In this document: one piece after another, positions 52,852 to 54,535 of the stretch
Layout of the letters: each line of letters opens with the position of its first letter
How positions within the stretch are numbered: position 1 is the stretch's first letter
Assembly (NCBI GenBank): GCA_030457025.1
Contig: JAKDSA010000014.1
Coordinates: 1-54,535, forward strand
From: Brevibacterium sp.
Lineage (GTDB): Bacteria > Actinomycetota > Actinomycetes > Actinomycetales > Brevibacteriaceae
Length of the DNA: 54,535 bases
Reading direction: 5' to 3'
Notes under the pieces: model-generated
What the model was told of the DNA's origin: nothing
What the model saw: the letters and a program-made list of their open reading frames with translations, nothing else
Databases searched by the model: none
Position numbers and translations under genes: made by a program

Positions 52852-53595
52852 TCACCTCCAGCGCATCAGAGCACGGACGAGGATGAACAGCACAGCTGAT
52901 ACGACGATCAGATAGAGACAGCCCACTCCAGCATCACTCCATGTGCCCACATCCACCAACGGCATGGTCACGGCCTCCCGCAAATGGTAGATCGGGGTGA
53001 AGGGAGCCAAAGTCTGCAGCCAGTCCGGCAGTCCTTCTATCGGCATCATCGCCCCACCTGCATAGCCGAGGGGGATGACCAGGAGGATCGCCAGCATCGA
53101 GACTCCGGCCATCGAAGGCACGAGGATGCCGATGAGGACACCCAGGAAGAAGAACATCAGATACCCCAGAACGATGGGAACCAGAGCCGCCGGGGCGGTG
53201 GCCAGCAGGGTCATGCCCAACCACGGTGTCGTGCCGATGGCAACAAGCAACAGAGCCTGGGCAACTGCGAACATGACTCCCACTACGGCCTGAGCCAGCA
53301 GGATCGTTCCTGTCGAAATGGGGAAAGCCCTCAACAGACGCAACATCCCGTTCTCCCGCCACAACGCCAGGTGCGAGGCCCCAGCGAAGATTCCCACGAA
53401 AGCAGTACCGAAGGCTACGACGTTCGAGCTCACTTCGTTGACCGAGTCTCCACCGGAGGCTGATGGCATGTCCCCGAAGGAGAGCACCAATGCGATCAGC
53501 AGTCCAACAGGCACGAGGAAGGTGAAGATGAGAGTGGGTGCGTCACGGAGATCGCAGACCAGCATCATCCTTGACATTGCACGGAAGCGGTTCAC
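52852..53595 (-). CDS. ABC-2 type permease
   Basis: 247 residues with six hydrophobic helices. The first segment after the N-terminal amphipathic part is TLIFTFLVPVGLLIALVLSF, then a long extracytoplasmic loop, the conserved FAVAQALLLVAIG-like region, GYLMFFFLGVLIGILVPSM, a GGAMMPIEGLPDWLQTLAPF loop, and a last helix. This is the ABC-2 export layout. Its start overlaps the ATPase stop by 4 bp and its stop is 4 nt before YcaO, so all are translated from one mRNA. Likely exporter or self-protection for the modified peptide. Confidence 0.9.
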   Translation of the reverse strand: MNRFRAMSRMMLVCDLRDAPTLIFTFLVPVGLLIALVLSFGDMPSASGGDSVNEVSSNVVAFGTAFVGIFAGASHLALWRENGMLRLLRAFPISTGTILLAQAVVGVMFAVAQALLLVAIGTTPWLGMTLLATAPAALVPIVLGYLMFFFLGVLIGILVPSMAGVSMLAILLVIPLGYAGGAMMPIEGLPDWLQTLAPFTPIYHLREAVTMPLVDVGTWSDAGVGCLYLIVVSAVLFILVRALMRWR

Positions 53596-54503
53596 GCGAC
53601 GTAGTCCTTTCCGGTGAGCTGCAGGTAGACATCTTCCAGCCGGCCGTTGTGCACCTGCGCTGAGCCTGTGTCGATACCGGCTTCAGACAGTGAGGCGAAA
53701 GCGGTTGCAGTATCCGGGGTGCGGACCTCCACTCCGTCCCCGGTGACCCGAGCAGCGACGATGCCGGAGAGCCCTTCGACAGCATCAGCCTGGTGCAGGG
53801 CGGCAGGCAGCAGAATGGTTGCTCCCAGATCTGCCTCGGCGATGAGACGGGACGGGCTGGCGGTGCGCAGTATTCTCCCGTCATCGACGATCGAGACCGT
53901 GTCGCAGAGCCGTTCGGCCTCATCGAGGTAATGGGTGGTGTAGAGCGTCGTCATGTCGAGGACATCGGACGATTGGAGAAGGTGGACGAGGTTCTGGCGA
54001 GCGGCCGGGTCCAAGCCGGCAGTGGGCTCATCGAGGAAGACGATATCTGGCTGATGAACGAGCGCGGAGGCGACAGCAAGCCGCTGGCTTTCCCCACCGG
54101 AGAGGTCTTCCACTTTGGTCTTCGCCGCCGAACCAAGGTCGAGAGCGTCGATGAGGGCACTGACCGAAGCACGGGGGGCACCGAAGATGTCGGCCACGGC
54201 TTGCAGATGCTCCAGCAGCCGAGCCTTCGGAAAGAATGCGGTCTTCTGCGGCTGGATTCCGATTCGGGCCAGAAGCTCCGGGCGTCGCGGGTGCGGATTC
54301 TGCCCGAGGAGGGAAACACTCCCGGAGGTAGGCTGGCGGAAGCCGAGAACAGTGTCGAACAGTGTGGTCTTGCCGGCTCCGTTAGGACCGATGATGCCGT
54401 GGAAGCTCCCCTGCTCGACGATGAGGCTGAGCTCCTTCAGAATATTCTTGTGCTTGATCGTCACGTCGAGGTTCTCGACGCGAATCGCCAGCGAGTCTGG
54501 CAT
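53592..54503 (-). CDS. ABC transporter ATP-binding protein
   Basis: 303 residues. Walker A GIIGPNGAGKTTLFDTVLG, Q-loop around GIQPQKTAFFPK, signature VEDLSGGESQRLAVASAL, Walker B DIVFLDEPTAGLDPAA, and the H-loop TLYTTHYLDEAERL. After about residue 220 a C-terminal domain follows, as in DrrA-type exporters. It powers the adjacent ABC-2 permease. ATG 54503 follows CGGAGAAC. An upstream gene may end at a TGA only about 20 nt before (54525-54527), which would place more of the operon beyond the window edge. Confidence 0.93.
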   Translation of the reverse strand: MPDSLAIRVENLDVTIKHKNILKELSLIVEQGSFHGIIGPNGAGKTTLFDTVLGFRQPTSGSVSLLGQNPHPRRPELLARIGIQPQKTAFFPKARLLEHLQAVADIFGAPRASVSALIDALDLGSAAKTKVEDLSGGESQRLAVASALVHQPDIVFLDEPTAGLDPAARQNLVHLLQSSDVLDMTTLYTTHYLDEAERLCDTVSIVDDGRILRTASPSRLIAEADLGATILLPAALHQADAVEGLSGIVAARVTGDGVEVRTPDTATAFASLSEAGIDTGSAQVHNGRLEDVYLQLTGKDYVA

Positions 54504-54535
54504 GTTCTCCGTTTGTCCTTTCCTTCAAGCCGGCC

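Overview
The window is high-GC DNA with frequent GTG/TTG starts and several apparently leaderless promoters. It has actinobacterial gene sets: sdhCDAB, sucC-sucD, an NrdR-type nrdHIEF operon, TTGTCCACA-type DnaA boxes and PadR, MarR and PucR regulators. I infer a member of the Micrococcales, most likely Brevibacterium or a close relative. That is a judgement from protein character; no search was run. Most of the window reads as ordinary chromosome, with accessory islands at both ends.

Left end (1-4.8 kb): an ASCH-domain gene, then a scar in which the 3' ends of a TetR regulator and an APC permease, both missing their 5' halves, are joined back to back. Next come two overlapping minus-strand genes with DUF262 domains. 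The second also carries a C-terminal DUF1524 (HNH-like) nuclease domain, so the pair is a candidate GmrSD/SspE-like two-gene restriction system. From 4.8 to 10.6 kb: a PadR regulator with a perfect palindromic operator, its HAAS-like membrane partner, a class II UvrA-type ATPase lacking the UvrB-binding insert, an RsmC/RlmG-like methyltransferase and a universal stress protein.

Core metabolism (10.6-34.6 kb): threonine aldolase; succinyl-CoA synthetase (sucC-sucD) divergent from marR; GNAT; lipoprotein and FAD monooxygenase; a minus-strand series of mannose-1-phosphate guanylyltransferase, M20 amidohydrolase, BMP lipoprotein, adenosine deaminase and a small membrane protein; sdhCDAB; a D,D-carboxypeptidase; an orphan 55-residue gene with its own promoter, long leader and terminator; a FUSC-like membrane protein; and nrdH-nrdI-nrdE-nrdF read leftward. 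Upstream of nrdH are two NrdR boxes 31 bp apart and four DnaA-box-like sites.

From 35.2 to 40.3 kb lies a MoxR-DUF58-VWA-VWA-TPR operon of the Bat type. From 40.3 to 49.4 kb: a HisC-like aminotransferase; a PucR regulator divergent from an ureohydrolase, a ThDP-dependent decarboxylase and a sodium:solute symporter, which together look like a guanidino-acid catabolic unit; then a second, solitary ThDP enzyme.

Right end (49.4-54.5 kb): a frameshifted XRE-type gene and a decayed ISL3-like transposase lie beside a leftward operon of an ABC ATPase, ABC-2 permease, YcaO cyclodehydratase and a polytopic membrane protein. Immediately downstream, in the same frame as the membrane protein but after a TGA, is a 60-codon very acidic open stretch. 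This is part of an azol(in)e-peptide (TOMM/LAP) gene cluster that continues past the right edge. No rRNA, tRNA or CRISPR array was seen.
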